From NCBI RefSeq assembly GCF_000321225.1, contig NW_004450664.1:567975-631974 (forward strand): a stretch of 64,000 nucleotides of DNA, written 5' to 3'. Source of the stretch: Odobenus rosmarus divergens (taxonomy: Eukaryota; Chordata; Mammalia; Carnivora; Odobenidae). The translations under genes and the position numbers were made by a program. Shown here piece after piece: positions 34,589-46,373 of this stretch; within the stretch, counting starts at the first letter, position 1; the number at the start of each line of letters is the position of its first letter. The notes below the pieces were generated by a model that saw only the letters and a program-made list of their open reading frames with translations, was not told where the DNA came from and did not search any database.

Positions 34589-36752
34589 ACTTTTGCCATT
34601 TTAATTTCTATGTGTCTTGGTGTGGACCAGCTTGGGTTGATTTTGCTGGGGGATCTCTTCACTCCTGGATCTAGAATACTGTTTCCTTCCTCAGATTTGA
34701 GATGTTTTCAGCTATTATTTCTTCAAATAAATTTTCTGCCCCCTTTCCTCTCTTTTCTCCTTCTGGGGTATCCATAATGTGAATGTTATTATGCCTGATG
34801 GTGTTGCTGAGTTCCCTAAGTCTGTTCTCATTTTGCGTAACTTTTTTTTCTCTCAACTGCGCACAACTTTTTTTTCTGCTCAGCTTGATTACTTTCCATT
34901 ACGCTGACCTCCAGGTCACTGATTTGTTCTTCTGCTTCCTCTAGTCTACTATTTATTCCATCTAGTGTATTTTTAATTTATTTCTTGTGTTCTTTATCTC
35001 TGATTGGTTCTTTTTGTTGAGGGCCTCACTGAGGTCCTCCACTCTTTTTGCAAGTCCAGTGAGTATCTTTATGATCATTATGTTAAATTCTCTATCAGGC
35101 ATATTCCTTATTTCCATTTCATTTAGGTCTCTTGCTGTGATTTTGTCCTATTCTTTCATTTGGGACATATTCCTCTGGCTCTTCATTTTATCTAACTCTG
35201 TGTCTCTTTCTATGTGTTAGGAAAGTCCTCTATGTCTCTTGCTCTTGAAAGTAGTAGCCTTCTGAAGTCCTTTTGTGCCCTGCAGTGCGGTGTCTCCTGT
35301 TCACCAGAACCTGGTTCTTCAGGGGTGTCTCCTATGTGTGTTGCATGTATCCCGCTGTTGTGGCTGAGCTGCTTTTTCCCTTAGTCTAGTCATCTGCAGT
35401 GGCTCACTTTGCCTGTTGTGGGCAGTGTTTGGTCCCTGTGGTGTTAGTGGGCCATTCTGGGGCCACCTGAGGTTTGAGTTGAGTCATACCAGGTGTTTGA
35501 AAGATACAGTAGCACCGAAATGCAGGGTGCTTTCCCTGTGTTGTGCCCTGAGAAGTTTTCCTTGGGTGGGGCCTGTAGTCAGACCAGCTGCCTGCCCCCC
35601 AGGCCACTGCTGGAGCGGCAGTCTGACTGCTGTGTTTGGTTATCTTTCCCTCTTCCCAGGGCAGGGGTCACTTTGGAGTGGTGCTGGCCTCTGTTGGAGC
35701 TGCTTACATATTGCCAGGCTTGTGGTACTGCTTTGGAGGGGCTCTGGCCAAGAGCATATTGGAGGGGGTGGATCTGCCACATTCACAGGGCGAGATGCAC
35801 AGTGTTTGCGAGGTTTGCACGTGGGTCCGCTGCAGGAGGGAATCTGTTACTAGCGGAACTGAGGTTGGCTGGCTTGGAGGGGGTGGCTCAGCAGAGCAAG
35901 TGGGGGGTGGGGGAGGTGCGGTGTTATCAAGGTTTGCCAGCCGCTGGTCTTCTAGGGGAGGGGACCCAGAGCGCCAGGACTGAGGCAGTCCTGGTTGAAG
36001 GGGGCAGATCTGCCACATTGTGGGGGTGGGGAGGTGGAGGATGGAGGGTGAGGGGTGGCCTGGGGCTGTGCTATTAGCAAGTAAGGCAGCAAGTGTTGGC
36101 GACTTTCCCGAAGGTGGCCGTGTGTTTGCACTGGGGGTGTGGGGGAGGGAAACGGTGCCAGCCAGCTCCTCTGTTCCTGGAGGAGTTCCCCCAGTGATCC
36201 CTGAGATGAGTAACAACGCTCCCTCTGGTATGCCCCAGGTGTTTTTCAAACTGCTGCCTCTCTGCTGTATCTGGGGGCAGGGGTCATTTGTGGTGCTTTC
36301 TCTCTAAGGGTGGGGCCTCCGTTTCCTCTTGCCCTCCAGGCTCAGAGCCGAGCCTGCTGATTTTTTAAATTCCAGGTTTTAAGTCCCCCTGGTTGTAAGA
36401 ACTCATGAAATTATACAGAAAAATTGAAAGTAAAATTGGGAAAAGGATAAACCAAATACCAGCTGAAAGAAACCCTGTGAAGCTGCATTGATATAAAATA
36501 AAATAGGTTTTAAAGCAGAACCGTTACTGTGGATAGTCTCTAAATAATGATGAAAGCTTTTGTTCACCAGGAACATATTACAGTTCTTAACTTTTACGTA
36601 ACAATAACATTCTGTTTATGCAAAATATGTTAAGCAAAACTTGGCGGAATTGCAAGGAGAAATTGAAATCATATAGGATATTTTATAGGATATCATATAG
36701 GATATATATATCCTATATATACTTTTAGTAGTTGATAGGTGAAGTCATTTTT

Positions 36753-36943
36753 TTTTTAAGATTTTATTTATTTATTTGAGAGAGAGAGAATGAGAGATAG
36801 AGAGGACGAGATGGAAGAGGGTCAGAGGGAGAAGCAGACTCCCTGCTGAGCAGGGAGCCCGACGTGGGACTCGATCCCAGGACTCCAGGATCATGACCTG
36901 AGCCGAAGGCAGTCGCTTAACCAACTGAGCCACCCAGGCGCCC
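36753..36943 (-). repeat. Carnivore SINE with TSD
   Basis: Reverse-oriented, ending 'gagccacccaggcgccc'. The duplication 'aggtgaagtcattttt' flanks it at 36,737-36,752 and from 36,944. Confidence 0.96.
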
Positions 36944-37517
36944 AGGTGAAGTCATTTTTAACAATCAGTAAGGACAGAAAAGATTTGAATGGCAGAATTA
37001 ACAAAGTTGTTCCATGACCACCTGTAGGACATTGCTCTCAACAATAGAAAAGAAATATACCTTCTTGTCAGACACGTATAAGCCATTTATGAAAATTGAC
37101 CATGTAGAGGGTCATAAAGCAAGCTTCAACACATTTCCAAGAACTTCTGTCGATGACATTCTCTGACCACAATGCAATCAAGCTAGAAATCAATAACAAA
37201 ACAGAGAACCCCATCCATTTGGAAAGTAGGAGATATACTTCTGCATAATTCATGGGTCAAAAAGAAATCATAAAGAAAATTAGAAACTATTTAAACTGAT
37301 AATAAAAAATGCTACAAATGGAGGCATATGGGATGCCATAAAAGGGAAAAAGTTAACCTTAAGTGCTTACATTAGAACAACAAAAGAAGGCTGAACATTA
37401 CTGGGTTTAGTGACCCATTTAAGAAGTTAGAGTAATATAATAAACTTAAGGAAAGCAGAAGGAAGGAAAAATAAAGAGCTGAAGTGAAAGATACAGAAAA
37501 CAGAATTAAATATTATT

Positions 37518-37676
37518 TTTTAAGATTTTATTATTTGACAGAGCAGAAGTGGGGGGTGGGGGCAGCAGAGGGAGAGGGAGAAGCAGGCTCCCCACTGAGG
37601 GGCTCGATCCCAGGCCCCCAGATCATGACCCCAGCCGAAGGCAGACGCTTAACCTACTGAGCCACCCAGGCACCCC
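37518..37676 (-). repeat. Carnivore SINE, slightly shortened
   Basis: It runs from 'ttttttaagattttattatttgacagagc' to 'gagccacccaggcacccc'. The flanks 'agaattaaatattatt' and 'agaattaagtattatt' are its duplication. Confidence 0.93.
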
Positions 37677-37929
37677 CAGAATTAAGTATTATTAACAAAG
37701 TGAAATGCTGGTTTTTGGAAAGAATAAAATTGACACGTATCTGGCTGGGCAGCCAGTCTGGAAAAGTCATTGATCCAGATGGACGCAGGAGGACTGCAAG
37801 GCCCGTAGTGATATGTCTAAGAAAAAGGGAACAGATGGGTTACCTCACGTTTTTGAACTCAGGGTGAGGAGACTAGTGTTTCTTGCAGAGAGCTTGGAGA
37901 CGAATTAATAGTAGATGATGGAAAACTAG

Positions 37930-38420
37930 GCACCTGAAGACAGCTGGGGGCCGGCCAGGGCCCTACGGGGAGGAGGGGCAGGGAGGGGGTTTCAGCCAGG
38001 GCCATGCAGGGTGTCGGGGGGCGGATGGGTGGGTGGGGGGCAGTCTGGGCTCTGCGGGGCGGGGCGGGGCGGGGCGGGGCTTTTTCAGGAGGACAGGGGT
38101 GGAGTCAGGCCGGATGAGGACGCAGGGCAGCCGGAGGGTCAGACTGGGCGGAACTGCTGGGGGGGCGGGGTGCTCACAGGGACTTGAGCAAGAGGCTGGG
38201 GGAGCTGATGGTAGTTGGAGGAGCAGGGCTGCCCCCAGGTCCGTGTTCTTTGACCCAGTGACGGCCACCTGAAAATGGCGGTGGGTCTGCGGGAGGGTTC
38301 AAAGCCGCAGACGAAGCTTCTGGCGGGGGTGGGGGGTGGGGGTGGTGGGGAGGCCGGCTTGTCATTTCCTTGCCCTGCAGGCTGTGCTCCCCGATGGCTC
38401 ACACTGTCATCTTAGTTTCA
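37930..38420. other. GC-rich, G-run block with (GGGGC)5 array
   Basis: It contains many CpGs, five tandem GGGGC units at 38,056-38,080, and several G-run clusters (near 38,025-38,040 and 38,322-38,350) able to form G-quadruplexes on the plus strand. No coding similarity is seen. It could be an orphan CpG island or GC-rich regulatory element. Confidence 0.5.
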
Positions 38421-38984
38421 CCAGCAGAAGTGGGGAGCACTCTTCCTCCAGGCAATTCGCAAATAATAGAAGTACACACTGTTCTCTTTTAAAAACTGTT
38501 TACAGTTCTTAAAAAAAAGCTTATTTCAAAAAACAGCATTTGGGTCAACTAATTTATAGTATAATAAATAAAACCATCAGGTGCACAAGTATAATGAACA
38601 AATCTTAATTCATCACTAAGTGTTGTCTTAAGATGTCTGAAATCTATAATATGGTTACTTTTGAAGACAACTTTCCTTTCAGTGTGCTAAGAATAGGAGT
38701 GTGCCCTATTTCTAACAAATGGTTTCACGGTACCAGAAAATGAACCTCTGTCGCCATCCGAGAAACCACATGTCTGCTTTTTTATTCTCAGTTATATCTT
38801 TCCTTTTGCGTATTTTAATTTTAATATGTCTAGGCTAAGAGAAAATTACTTTTTAAAAGGAAAGCAAATGGCTTACTTTTGTAAAAATTTTTTGGTAAAG
38901 TTTTGAAAACAACTTTTTATTGTGGACTATTTCGAGCACCTGCTAGGTGCCCGGCTTTGTCACAGCCATCAGTCTGTCCCTGTT

Positions 38985-39155
38985 GTCACATGGCCTCCAG
39001 TCATTGGATTAGGGCCTGCCCTACTCAGTGACCTCACTGAGCTTGATCACATCTGCAACGACCCTGTTTCCAAATAAGGCCACATTCCCAGGTACTGGGG
39101 GTGAAGACTTCAGCGAATCTTTTTGGGGGACACAATTCAACCCGCAGTAGCTGTT
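38985..39155 (-). mobile_element. Old LTR fragment, ERVL-MaLR-like
   Basis: The stretch 'gattagggcctgccctactcagtgacctca...gatcacatctgcaacgaccctgtttccaaataaggccacattcccaggtactgggggtgaagacttc' to 'gggggacacaattcaaccc' is the complement of the same LTR type seen at 15,195. It is non-coding. Confidence 0.6.
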
Positions 39156-41257
39156 TAGAACTGGGATTAAGAGCATGGGCTTTGGAATGAGGCCTGTTAT
39201 CAAGTCCCAAAGTCCTCGAATTCCAAGTGGTACCAGCCTGGCCAGGTTACCACGTCGGGGCCGATAAAACTACCTCAGATGTTGTGTGAGGATCAGAGAG
39301 CACGTGCGCAGGCCCCAAAGAGCGCCTGGCAGGAAGCGCACCCACTAGTTTGTAGCTTCTCCTCCTTCTTTTCCTGTGCGTTATTGTTTGTGGTGCTAGT
39401 AGTTATTAATAGAATGTGGTCGAAGCAGCCTCATCCAGAAGGCAAGATCGCAGTGAGACTTGGAGGTGCGGTAAGGGAGGTGGCTGAGCTGAAATTGGGG
39501 CCGGGGGCTGGCGGGGGGCTGTTCCAGGGAGCAAAAACCTTAAGATGCTGTGATGTTGCCCTACTTTTAAAATTTTCACCCTGTGCGCTGGAGCTCCTGA
39601 CGGCTGAGATTTGTCGTGTTCACAGATGTGGCCCAGACCCCTCGGACCGTGCCCGGCCCATGATAGGTGCTTTGTGCACAGCATAATAGTTGCTAAATAA
39701 ATTAATATTGAATTAATACTGAATTCCAATTGATCACTACTAAACAACTATTCTCTTTGTTGTGGTTCTGGAAAGTAACAGGGATGACGTCATTCCAGGC
39801 TGGTTTATTGGAAATCCCCCAACCAGGGACCATCCACCTGCCCCACCTTCCACCTGCCAACTCCTTCCACCTGCCACTTCTGATTACGAATTATCCCAAG
39901 GGCTGTTCCTCAAACGGCACTTTTTTTTTTTTGGAATTTTCTGGAAATTGTTTCAGCTGTTAAAAAAGAAGACAAGGTGCAAAGAAAGATGGTATATGGG
40001 AATTCTCAAAATATGGAATGGCTGCTTCTGAATTTTAAGAGGGTCAGGAGTGAGCTTATCAAATCCTCTGCGTCTCTGGAGGTGTGAAGGGCTGTCTTGG
40101 TGCTCATGTCTCTCTGGGCTTTTCCACTCCCAGCTCCTGAAGCCAGCCTCATTTTTGTCTCTGAACAGGCGTGGCTGTCTTTCTCTCCAATCTCTTCCCA
40201 CGGGAAGGGAGCTTGGCTCTTGTGCTGTTCCATGCTCTACTATCCCAACCAACTGGGGCAGCCCTCTCCTGTGACCGCTCACGGGCGATGGGGGGTCTGC
40301 GGGCATCCATGTCCCCTCCTCTGCGAAGGAAGTGCCCTTGGTGTTAGAAGGGGAGCAGGGTGCACGCCCTCAGGAGCCTGCCTTCAGAACTCAAACGTTA
40401 AAGCATAAGGCAGAGAAGGGGGTTGCCTCGGAATTTATAGATGACACTCCATATTCTGTGGCGCCTCTCTACCTTTGTGAAGTAACCTGGCAATTTAGGG
40501 GAATGGCTTCACGTGCTTGGAGCTTGTCACCAGCCCCTGATCCTAGTGGATATACTGGCTGTTACCAATCACTCATCAAACGCTGGACGGACATTCAGGA
40601 AGCACCTCTCGGGCCCAGAAATGAGCCAGTGTAAGAGTATGGAGACGAGTGGGGTACCCTTCCCTTCCTTGAGGGACTCGGGGGGACCGCAGCATCAGTG
40701 AGGACAAGGCCTGCTACTAACAGTGGCAGGTCCTTCCACGTTCAGGGAGTACTCTTACACGGGGCAGTATGCGTGCGCACACATATTTGTCCATCGCAGT
40801 AACTGGACGGAGGGAAAAGCCAGGTCAGGAAAGGCGAGGAGTTTTACAACAGTTTCCTGGTGTGCAGGGCAGTACTGAGAAGCACATCTTCTGTCCCCAG
40901 GTGCCAGGGGGCCTCCAGCACCACCTTCCACCATCCAGGAAGGAGGCAGGGTGGACCAGGCTTCCGGAAGTGTGGCTCGCCGTTGTTGGAGGGGGGAGGT
41001 ATCCGTCTGTGAGCTGGGGAGAGTCCTGCGAGCCTCCACGGTGGAGGTAGCTTTTGATTTGGCCCCAGAGAGCGGTTGAATGTCTGCAGGTGGGAAGCGA
41101 GGTGGGGGACCAGCTCAGGCCGGTGGGCAGGTGTGCAAGGCCTGGTGCTTTGAGAAGGGCAGGGAGCGGGTGCATGGGAGGCTCAGCAGGAGGAGAGGGC
41201 TGCGGGGGCCTGGTCCCTACTCCCGTGGGGCCTATGATGGTTTTTGAGCAGTGAAAT
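39156..41257. other. Intergenic DNA, no gene recognised
   Basis: Moderately GC-rich sequence with many overlapping short open frames and no family resemblance. Confidence 0.4.
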
Positions 41258-41275
41258 GAGATGATGAGAGTTTTG

Positions 41276-41470
41276 TTTTTAAGACTTTATTCATTTATTT
41301 GAGAGTGAGAGCACGAGCCCGTGGGCGGGGCGGGAGGGGAAGGCCAGAGGGAGAGTGAGAAGCAGACTCCCCACTGACCAGAGCACCTGACGTGGGGCTC
41401 TATCCCAGAACCCTGGGATCATGACCTGAGCTGAAGACAGACGCTCAACCACTGAGCCAGCCAGGTGCCC
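41276..41470 (-). repeat. Carnivore SINE with perfect 18-bp TSD
   Basis: Reverse-oriented, ending 'gagccagccaggtgccc'. 'gagatgatgagagttttg' is duplicated at 41,258-41,275 and 41,471-41,488. Confidence 0.96.
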
Positions 41471-41488
41471 GAGATGATGAGAGTTTTG

Positions 41489-42947
41489 GTTTAAAAATGC
41501 AACTTAACAGCTATGACGAATGTAAATTGGAAGGGTCAGCTTTTGGGGCTTACCAGTCTGAATGCATTCGAAGGCTGTCAGAAACGCGGCCACTTTATGG
41601 TCTTTTCAAGGGGCGGGAAGGAGAGGGGGAGGATTAAAAAGCTCCCGGGAGGTTTGCAGGTTGCCAGCATCTCTGCTTCGGGTGTGCGGACAGCGAGTCC
41701 CATGTGAGGCGCCTGCGGGGTGTTTTGGAGGAGGTGGTGACTGGGCAGGAGTTCGGGGGCTGGGGCCGTAGATAGAGGTTAAGGTTTCCTGAGCGTGACC
41801 CTCTCCCCGTCCCCCTGGCCAGCCCGTGGGGAGGCCTCGCGGCCCGAAGGGAGCTGACCCCATGGCTTGGGGAGCCTTGTTGGCCAGGAAGCCAAAGCAA
41901 GGAGGGCGCCCGGTGTGCGTGGGCCACAGGCAGGGGCCTGCTCTCTCTCCTCGGGTCTTTGCTGGCCAGGAGGTCGCCAAGGCTCGTGGGCAGCAGCTTG
42001 CGGTTCCCTTGGTCTTTACAGCTGAGGCCGCGGCCCTAAGCAGCCCAGGGCGTGGCTTCGGCCACTTATTTCTCCCAGGCCTCTGCAGCACAGCTTGGAA
42101 GAGGCATGAAGGAAGGGAAGGGACCTGTTCCCAGGCACGTGCGCTCAGCTGGCGGGGAGAGGCTCTGCCCCTGCAGGAGGGTCCGAAGCCTTTCTCCCTG
42201 GGGCTGGAAGGAGGGGTGTTTACCTGCCTTCTGGGACCATTGTGGTGACCAGTCTCTGGGTTGCCGGAGCAGGGGGAGGGAGACGGCCAAAAGCTCCTGA
42301 CACTGGCGAGTGGGGGCAGCTGTGACACCAGTCCTGCATCTCCAATCCCCCAGACGGAGGTGCCCCTTAGCCTGTGGTGTCAAATGAGAGTAGGTGATTG
42401 TGATGCAGGCTTTCCAGAGAGGGAAGCCCATACTTGAAGTCAGAGCAGTTTCAGCGAGTCTTCAGGTTCCCATCTGTGAGTTCTCGGAGGTGGAGGTCAG
42501 CAGTATTTCAAGCACGGAAGGTTCTAGAAGGAACTAGGTACCTGGCTTTTCTCCGACCTCCCTGCAGGAAGGATCTTCAATACCTTTGAGAGCCAGGTGA
42601 TAATTGTACCATGCCCTCGCTTTGGTCGATGTCTAAGGTAAATTCCGTGCAGTGTGTTAAGTCCAAGAAATGAAATCAAGCATATGTGTATGTAAGTGAA
42701 ACTTACTTTCCAAGTATTTTCCTCCGGGTTGGAATTTTCTCCTGAGAGTGCTACCATGCGAAGCAATATTCTCTTTTTGGTGAAAGAGCTTTGGAAGTAA
42801 ATCCTTTGGAATCCACCTGTGGATTATTTTGACTGTCTCCCTTCCAGAAAGGCTGCCTGCTGAGTTTTTTCCCCCCAAAGACAGATGGATTCAGTAAGGA
42901 AGTAACAAATGTAACCAAAATACCCAGAAGATTATACTTGTTTAGGG
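41489..42947. other. Intergenic DNA, no gene recognised
   Basis: The GC-rich part contains a 240-codon open frame on the minus strand (42,328-41,606). Its composition (Pro, Arg, Gly, Ser) and the overlapping frames on the other strand suggest chance. Confidence 0.45.
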
Positions 42948-43135
42948 CAGAGTGTCTAAACTCATTCCTTACTGACATTTTGGGCTGGATACTCTGTGTC
43001 GTGGGGACCATCCTCTGTAGCCTCTGTGGCCTCTACCCACCAGATGCCAGTAGTACACGCCCCACCCCCCACCTCTAGTGGTGACAACCAAAAATGTCTC
43101 CACTTGGCCACATGTTGCCTAGGGTGGTTTAAGAG
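42948..43135 (-). mobile_element. MER5-type hAT-Charlie MITE
   Basis: The complement of MER5A/B is readable: 'actgacattttgggctggatactctgtgtcgtggggaccatcctctgtag', 'ctctacccaccagatgccagtag' and 'gtggtgacaaccaaaaatgtctcca'. It is internally shortened. Confidence 0.75.
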
Positions 43136-44309
43136 GATTGTCTGCTCCTGCATTTCTGTAGGAGAATCTAGGAAATGTCATCGGTTCAGTAAATCTGTTG
43201 TCTTTTTTCTTAGAGCTTAGAATATAAAACGGTATGGATGCCCTTTGTTTCCGGAACAGATGTGGTTAGTGTTGATACGCTCTTTCATATTTATCACTCA
43301 CTTATTCACAAGCCTTTGGGTGCCGTGAGCTCCTCCTCGGTGTGAGGGCCACAGCGGGGCGGGCGGGGGGTCAGGGGGCAGGCCCAACAGGTGGCAGTGG
43401 GCGCGCTGTGCGGGGGTCCCCTCGAGCCTCCTGGGGAGCAGGGTGTTGCAAACACCTGAGGGTCACCCAGCAACGGTGCCAAGGTGGATTCGCTCAGGTC
43501 ACTTAGGCCTTTCCCTTAGAGTCCTTCCTTCATCTGGCGAAAGTGGCACTTTTCCTTCTTTCTAGAAGGGCACCGAGAGGGCACTTACCAGAACCCAGTC
43601 TTTTTTCACTTGCTGCAAACAGCTCCTGGATAAAAGCCCTCCGCCTGGTAAGTGGCTGGTCCACTCAGGCTGCTGCGCCGGCTCACACTTGCAGGTGTGT
43701 CCCAAACTCTAGTGCAGGGCACGCTTGCACAGCCACACCCTCCCCTTGGGTCGGAGGCCGCTGGGTGGGAGTGTGCCTCGTGGGAGGGGAAACCGTGAAC
43801 TCATCTCCGTAAATGGCCCCAGATGGTTTTCTGAAGCAGAATCTACACAGCACACACCCACGCGCGGGGTAGTCGTGCACACTTGTGTGCGCCACACAGA
43901 CCGGGGGTGGACTGAAAACAGGCGGTTTTGAGTCTCAAAACTGTGCCTTAGGGGCTTTGTGCCTTTTTTCCTCTCTCCCAAATATTACCCTTAACCTGAG
44001 TCACGACCACAGTTGTTTCTACGGGGAAATGGACCCATATGCTCTCATATTCGGCCTCTCAGGAGATGAAAAAAGTCACGGCTTGGTACATGACAACCTG
44101 CACATCAGTTTTTCATTAAATACATTCTGTTTAATAAGGGAGAGAGGTAAAGTTTATGGATCAAGTCATTAAGGGTTTTTCTTCTGATCATGGAAAAAGG
44201 GATACGAGAATTCATGTTCTTCATTTGGGGAGAAATACCTGAATGGGAAACTGCGTGTGGATTTTTAATATGTGCTGAAAGACATGGTATTTTAAAGAAC
44301 TTCTTTAAC
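43136..44309. other. Intergenic DNA downstream of PRKAG2
   Basis: No gene recognised. Some of it could belong to a longer alternative PRKAG2 3'UTR. Confidence 0.4.
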
Positions 44310-44328
44310 AAAATGGTCGATAATAAGA

Positions 44329-44334
44329 TTTATT
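44329..44334 (-). promoter_or_regulatory. Candidate poly(A) signal AATAAA for PRKAG2
   Basis: TTTATT on the plus strand is AATAAA on the gene strand, followed downstream by T-rich sequence. Other AATAAA-like hexamers exist in the UTR, so this is the most distal plausible choice and not the only one. Confidence 0.45.
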
Positions 44335-44388
44335 TTAATTTTTCAATCTGCCAAAAAAAACCCAAAACAAAAAAATCAAACTATGCTC

Positions 44389-44419
<31 letters not shown>

Positions 44420-44425
44420 TATACA
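44389..44425. repeat. (TA)n microsatellite in the PRKAG2 3'UTR
   Basis: An alternating TA run of about 35 bp is interrupted by one G. In the transcript it would be a (UA)n tract close to the proposed poly(A) signal. Confidence 0.9.
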
Positions 44426-45042
44426 CAGTGTCGACATTTTCAGAGCACTTACATTAGGAAACATTGTTTCTTTTCAACCATATGACAATACTGTATATGC
44501 CACAATAAAATTTACAAAAACAGTCGCATCAGCAGTCATACAAACATCATGATTTTACATTTCAATACACAAGAAAAAAATAGACATCTTCCCGGCACTT
44601 TTGTTTCCTCATAACCGCTGCCTGTTTCCAGTCTCCACACGTGCTTTCAGACACTTCAGCTTTTAAAACCTAACAGTGGCTATTTTAGAAGTCCTATCCT
44701 CTCCAGATCCAAACTTAAATGAGAAATTTGCCATTTAAAAATAACAACCAATGGTTTATTAATGGGTACGGTGAAGCTTCCCCACCACGATGTGTAAAAA
44801 ATTGCATGAAAGTAAAAATAAATAAAGCTGTTGTAGAGCAGTTTTGTTTACATCATAGTTCAGAATAGACAAACATAAAACTGTCATTAAAGTTTTATAA
44901 AGTAATTATTTATATCCAAATTACAACTGTTCAACAAATCTAATGAAAACAAACTGATTTGGTAAAGGTCCACAGACTTTCATGCCCCAGCACCGTGTGG
45001 TTCCAGCTGCCATGGGCCGCGGTGATGACGTATCGCGTGTTC

Positions 45043-45090
45043 TGACATAAGGCACTAGGTCTGAAGAGGCCATGCACTCGCCTTATGTCA
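45043..45090 (-). other. Stem-loop in the PRKAG2 3'UTR
   Basis: TGACATAAGGC (45,043-45,053) and GCCTTATGTCA (45,080-45,090) form a perfect 11-bp inverted repeat with a 26-nt loop. The loop itself can form a small inner hairpin on the RNA (GG-C-CU...AG-A-CC). Confidence 0.6.
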
Positions 45091-45416
45091 TATTACCTGT
45101 TACAGACCAGTGAATTCTTTGAAATGAAAAGTAATAAAAATTTCAGGACACAGTGCACTTTAATAACATACAGCATTTGAAATCGTTCAGACAAAGGTCT
45201 GAAAACAGTCTTTTAATGCAAGCCTGAATCTTCAAACACATAAACTGTTTCTTATGCTCAGTTTCAATATCACTGGAAAAAATAACCCATCACTAAACCC
45301 TGATATACATTCTTAGCCATTTGACTGTCTTCTGTCACGGTCAGTGTTCATGAGGCAAAGCGTGACCCAGAATCTCTGTTCAGGTTCTCCTCCAAGGGCT
45401 TCTCCACTCACAGTGG

Positions 45417-45448
45417 TCATTCTGCTTCCGCCTCCTTCTGTTTGGCAC
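45417..45448 (-). CDS. PRKAG2: PRKAG2 terminal coding exon
   Basis: After the acceptor (ends at 45,449) the exon completes a glycine codon and encodes AKQKEAEAE and the stop TGA at 45,417-45,419. The human tail is AKQKETETE from memory, so two Thr are replaced by Ala. This tail lies beyond the last CBS motif and is solvent exposed in gamma structures. The previous exon ends in ...LTPA plus one base, giving LTPAG-AKQKE across the junction. Only 32 coding bases lie in this exon; the rest is 3'UTR. It is separated from the previous exon by a 4.3 kb intron that carries a Tigger1 fossil. Confidence 0.95.
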
Positions 45449-46033
45449 CTGTTGGTAGATGGAGAAATGAAAGTCTCAAAGCAACAGAAAAATGCACCGC
45501 AGCTGGGCCTGTCCTACACACAGGAGCAGTGGTCCACCCCACCCCCTGGCTTGGTGGTCTTCACCCATATTCTGCAGTGCCTTGGGAGAATGTTCTAGAT
45601 GTCGGGAGGCAGGGACAGGAGACGAGCAGGTGGCTCCAAGCGCCTCACCCCCACCTGCAGTCACAGCAGCCCACTTCGAATCTGTGTTACCATGTCAGAA
45701 GTCGAAATATGCAAGATTTAGTTTGAAAAAAAAGCGTTTTAGCAGAACTGCTAGAATTTTTAAAAGAAGGAGCGCATGTGTTTTACTGAAGGTGCACAGT
45801 ATTGCTGTCACACAGGCGAAACTCCTTCCTTGTGCTTCGCTTTACTGCACGTTGCAGAGGAGTCTGTTCTTACAAACTGAAGGTTTGCAGCAACCCTGCA
45901 TCAAGCCAGTCTACTGGTGCCGTCTGCCAAACAGCATTTGTTCTGTGTCTCTGTCACATTCTGGGAATTCTGTGTTTCAAAGTTTTTCATTATTTTACCT
46001 GTTATGGTGATCTGCGATCAGTGATCTTTTTCT

Positions 46034-46193
46034 AAAAGATTTATTTTGAGAGAGAGAAAGATGTGGGGGACGGGCAGAGGGAGAGAAACTTTCAAGCAAA
46101 CTCCCTGCTGAGCGTTGAGCCCAATGCAGGACTTCATCCCATGACCCAGGAGATCATGACCTGAGCTTAACCAACTGAGCCACCCAGGGGCCC
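46034..46193 (-). repeat. Carnivore SINE inside Tigger1
   Basis: Reverse-oriented, from 'ctaaaagatttattttgagagagag' to 'gagccacccaggggcccc'. 'cagtgat' is repeated on both sides, marking the target site in the transposon. Confidence 0.93.
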
Positions 46194-46373
46194 CTCAGTG
46201 ATGTCTGATGTTACTGTTGTAATTGTTGGCACCACGAACCACACACATATAAGACGGCAGCTTAATAAATGTGTGCCTGCTGACTGCTCCACTGACCAGC
46301 CTTTTTCCCCCGATCCCTCTTCCCTCTCCTCGAGCCTCCCAGTCCCTGACACAGTTCAGCAGCAGCCAAAGTA

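Larger units (their letters stand above)
28775..36370 (-). mobile_element. Near-complete but decayed L1 retrotransposon, antisense
   Basis: Read on the minus strand, the 5' end is a GC-rich UTR (about 36,370-35,260). It is followed by an ORF1 region (about 35,200-33,950; a coiled-coil/RRM stretch with 'ENRLRELSNTIRHNNIHI' at 34,856-34,671) and ORF2 (about 33,290-29,200). In ORF2 the endonuclease start ('CCLQKTHF', 'KRHRVTRQ') and the C-terminal zinc-knuckle region ('[20 protein letters not shown]' near 29,700) are readable. The 3'UTR runs to about 28,775. Stops and frameshifts break every part. Four SINE insertions and a TCC-rich microsatellite account for much of the length. It may be a mosaic of more than one L1 insertion. 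No intact protein can be made. Confidence 0.8.
36570..37740 (+). mobile_element. L1 ORF2 endonuclease-region fragment
   Basis: It reads in the plus orientation as degraded ORF2: 'tcgatgacattctctgaccacaatgcaatcaagctagaaatcaataacaaa' translates to a segment with the endonuclease motif S-D-H-N-A-I-K-L-E. Next comes 'ggaggcatatgggatgccataaaagggaaaaagttaa'. Two SINEs interrupt it. It abuts the antisense L1 to its left. Confidence 0.7.
44310..45416 (-). other. PRKAG2: PRKAG2 3'UTR (proposed extent)
   Basis: From the stop codon the minus-strand sequence stays free of recognisable repeats for about 1.1 kb to an AATAAA. This length is compatible with the mammalian transcript as I remember it. It is AT-rich, contains a (TA)n run and a strong stem-loop. 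The exact cleavage site cannot be fixed from sequence. Confidence 0.6.

Noticed and set aside
35416..36249. Open frames of 115-194 codons on both strands
   Set aside because: They coincide with the GC-rich 5' region of the antisense L1 and overlap one another.
41606..42328. 240-codon open frame on the minus strand between the genes
   Set aside because: No recognisable domain, biased composition, and opposite-strand frames of similar length. No splice or start evidence.
44389..44425. The (TA)n run as a regulatory or origin-like element
   Set aside because: A simple dinucleotide microsatellite is sufficient explanation.
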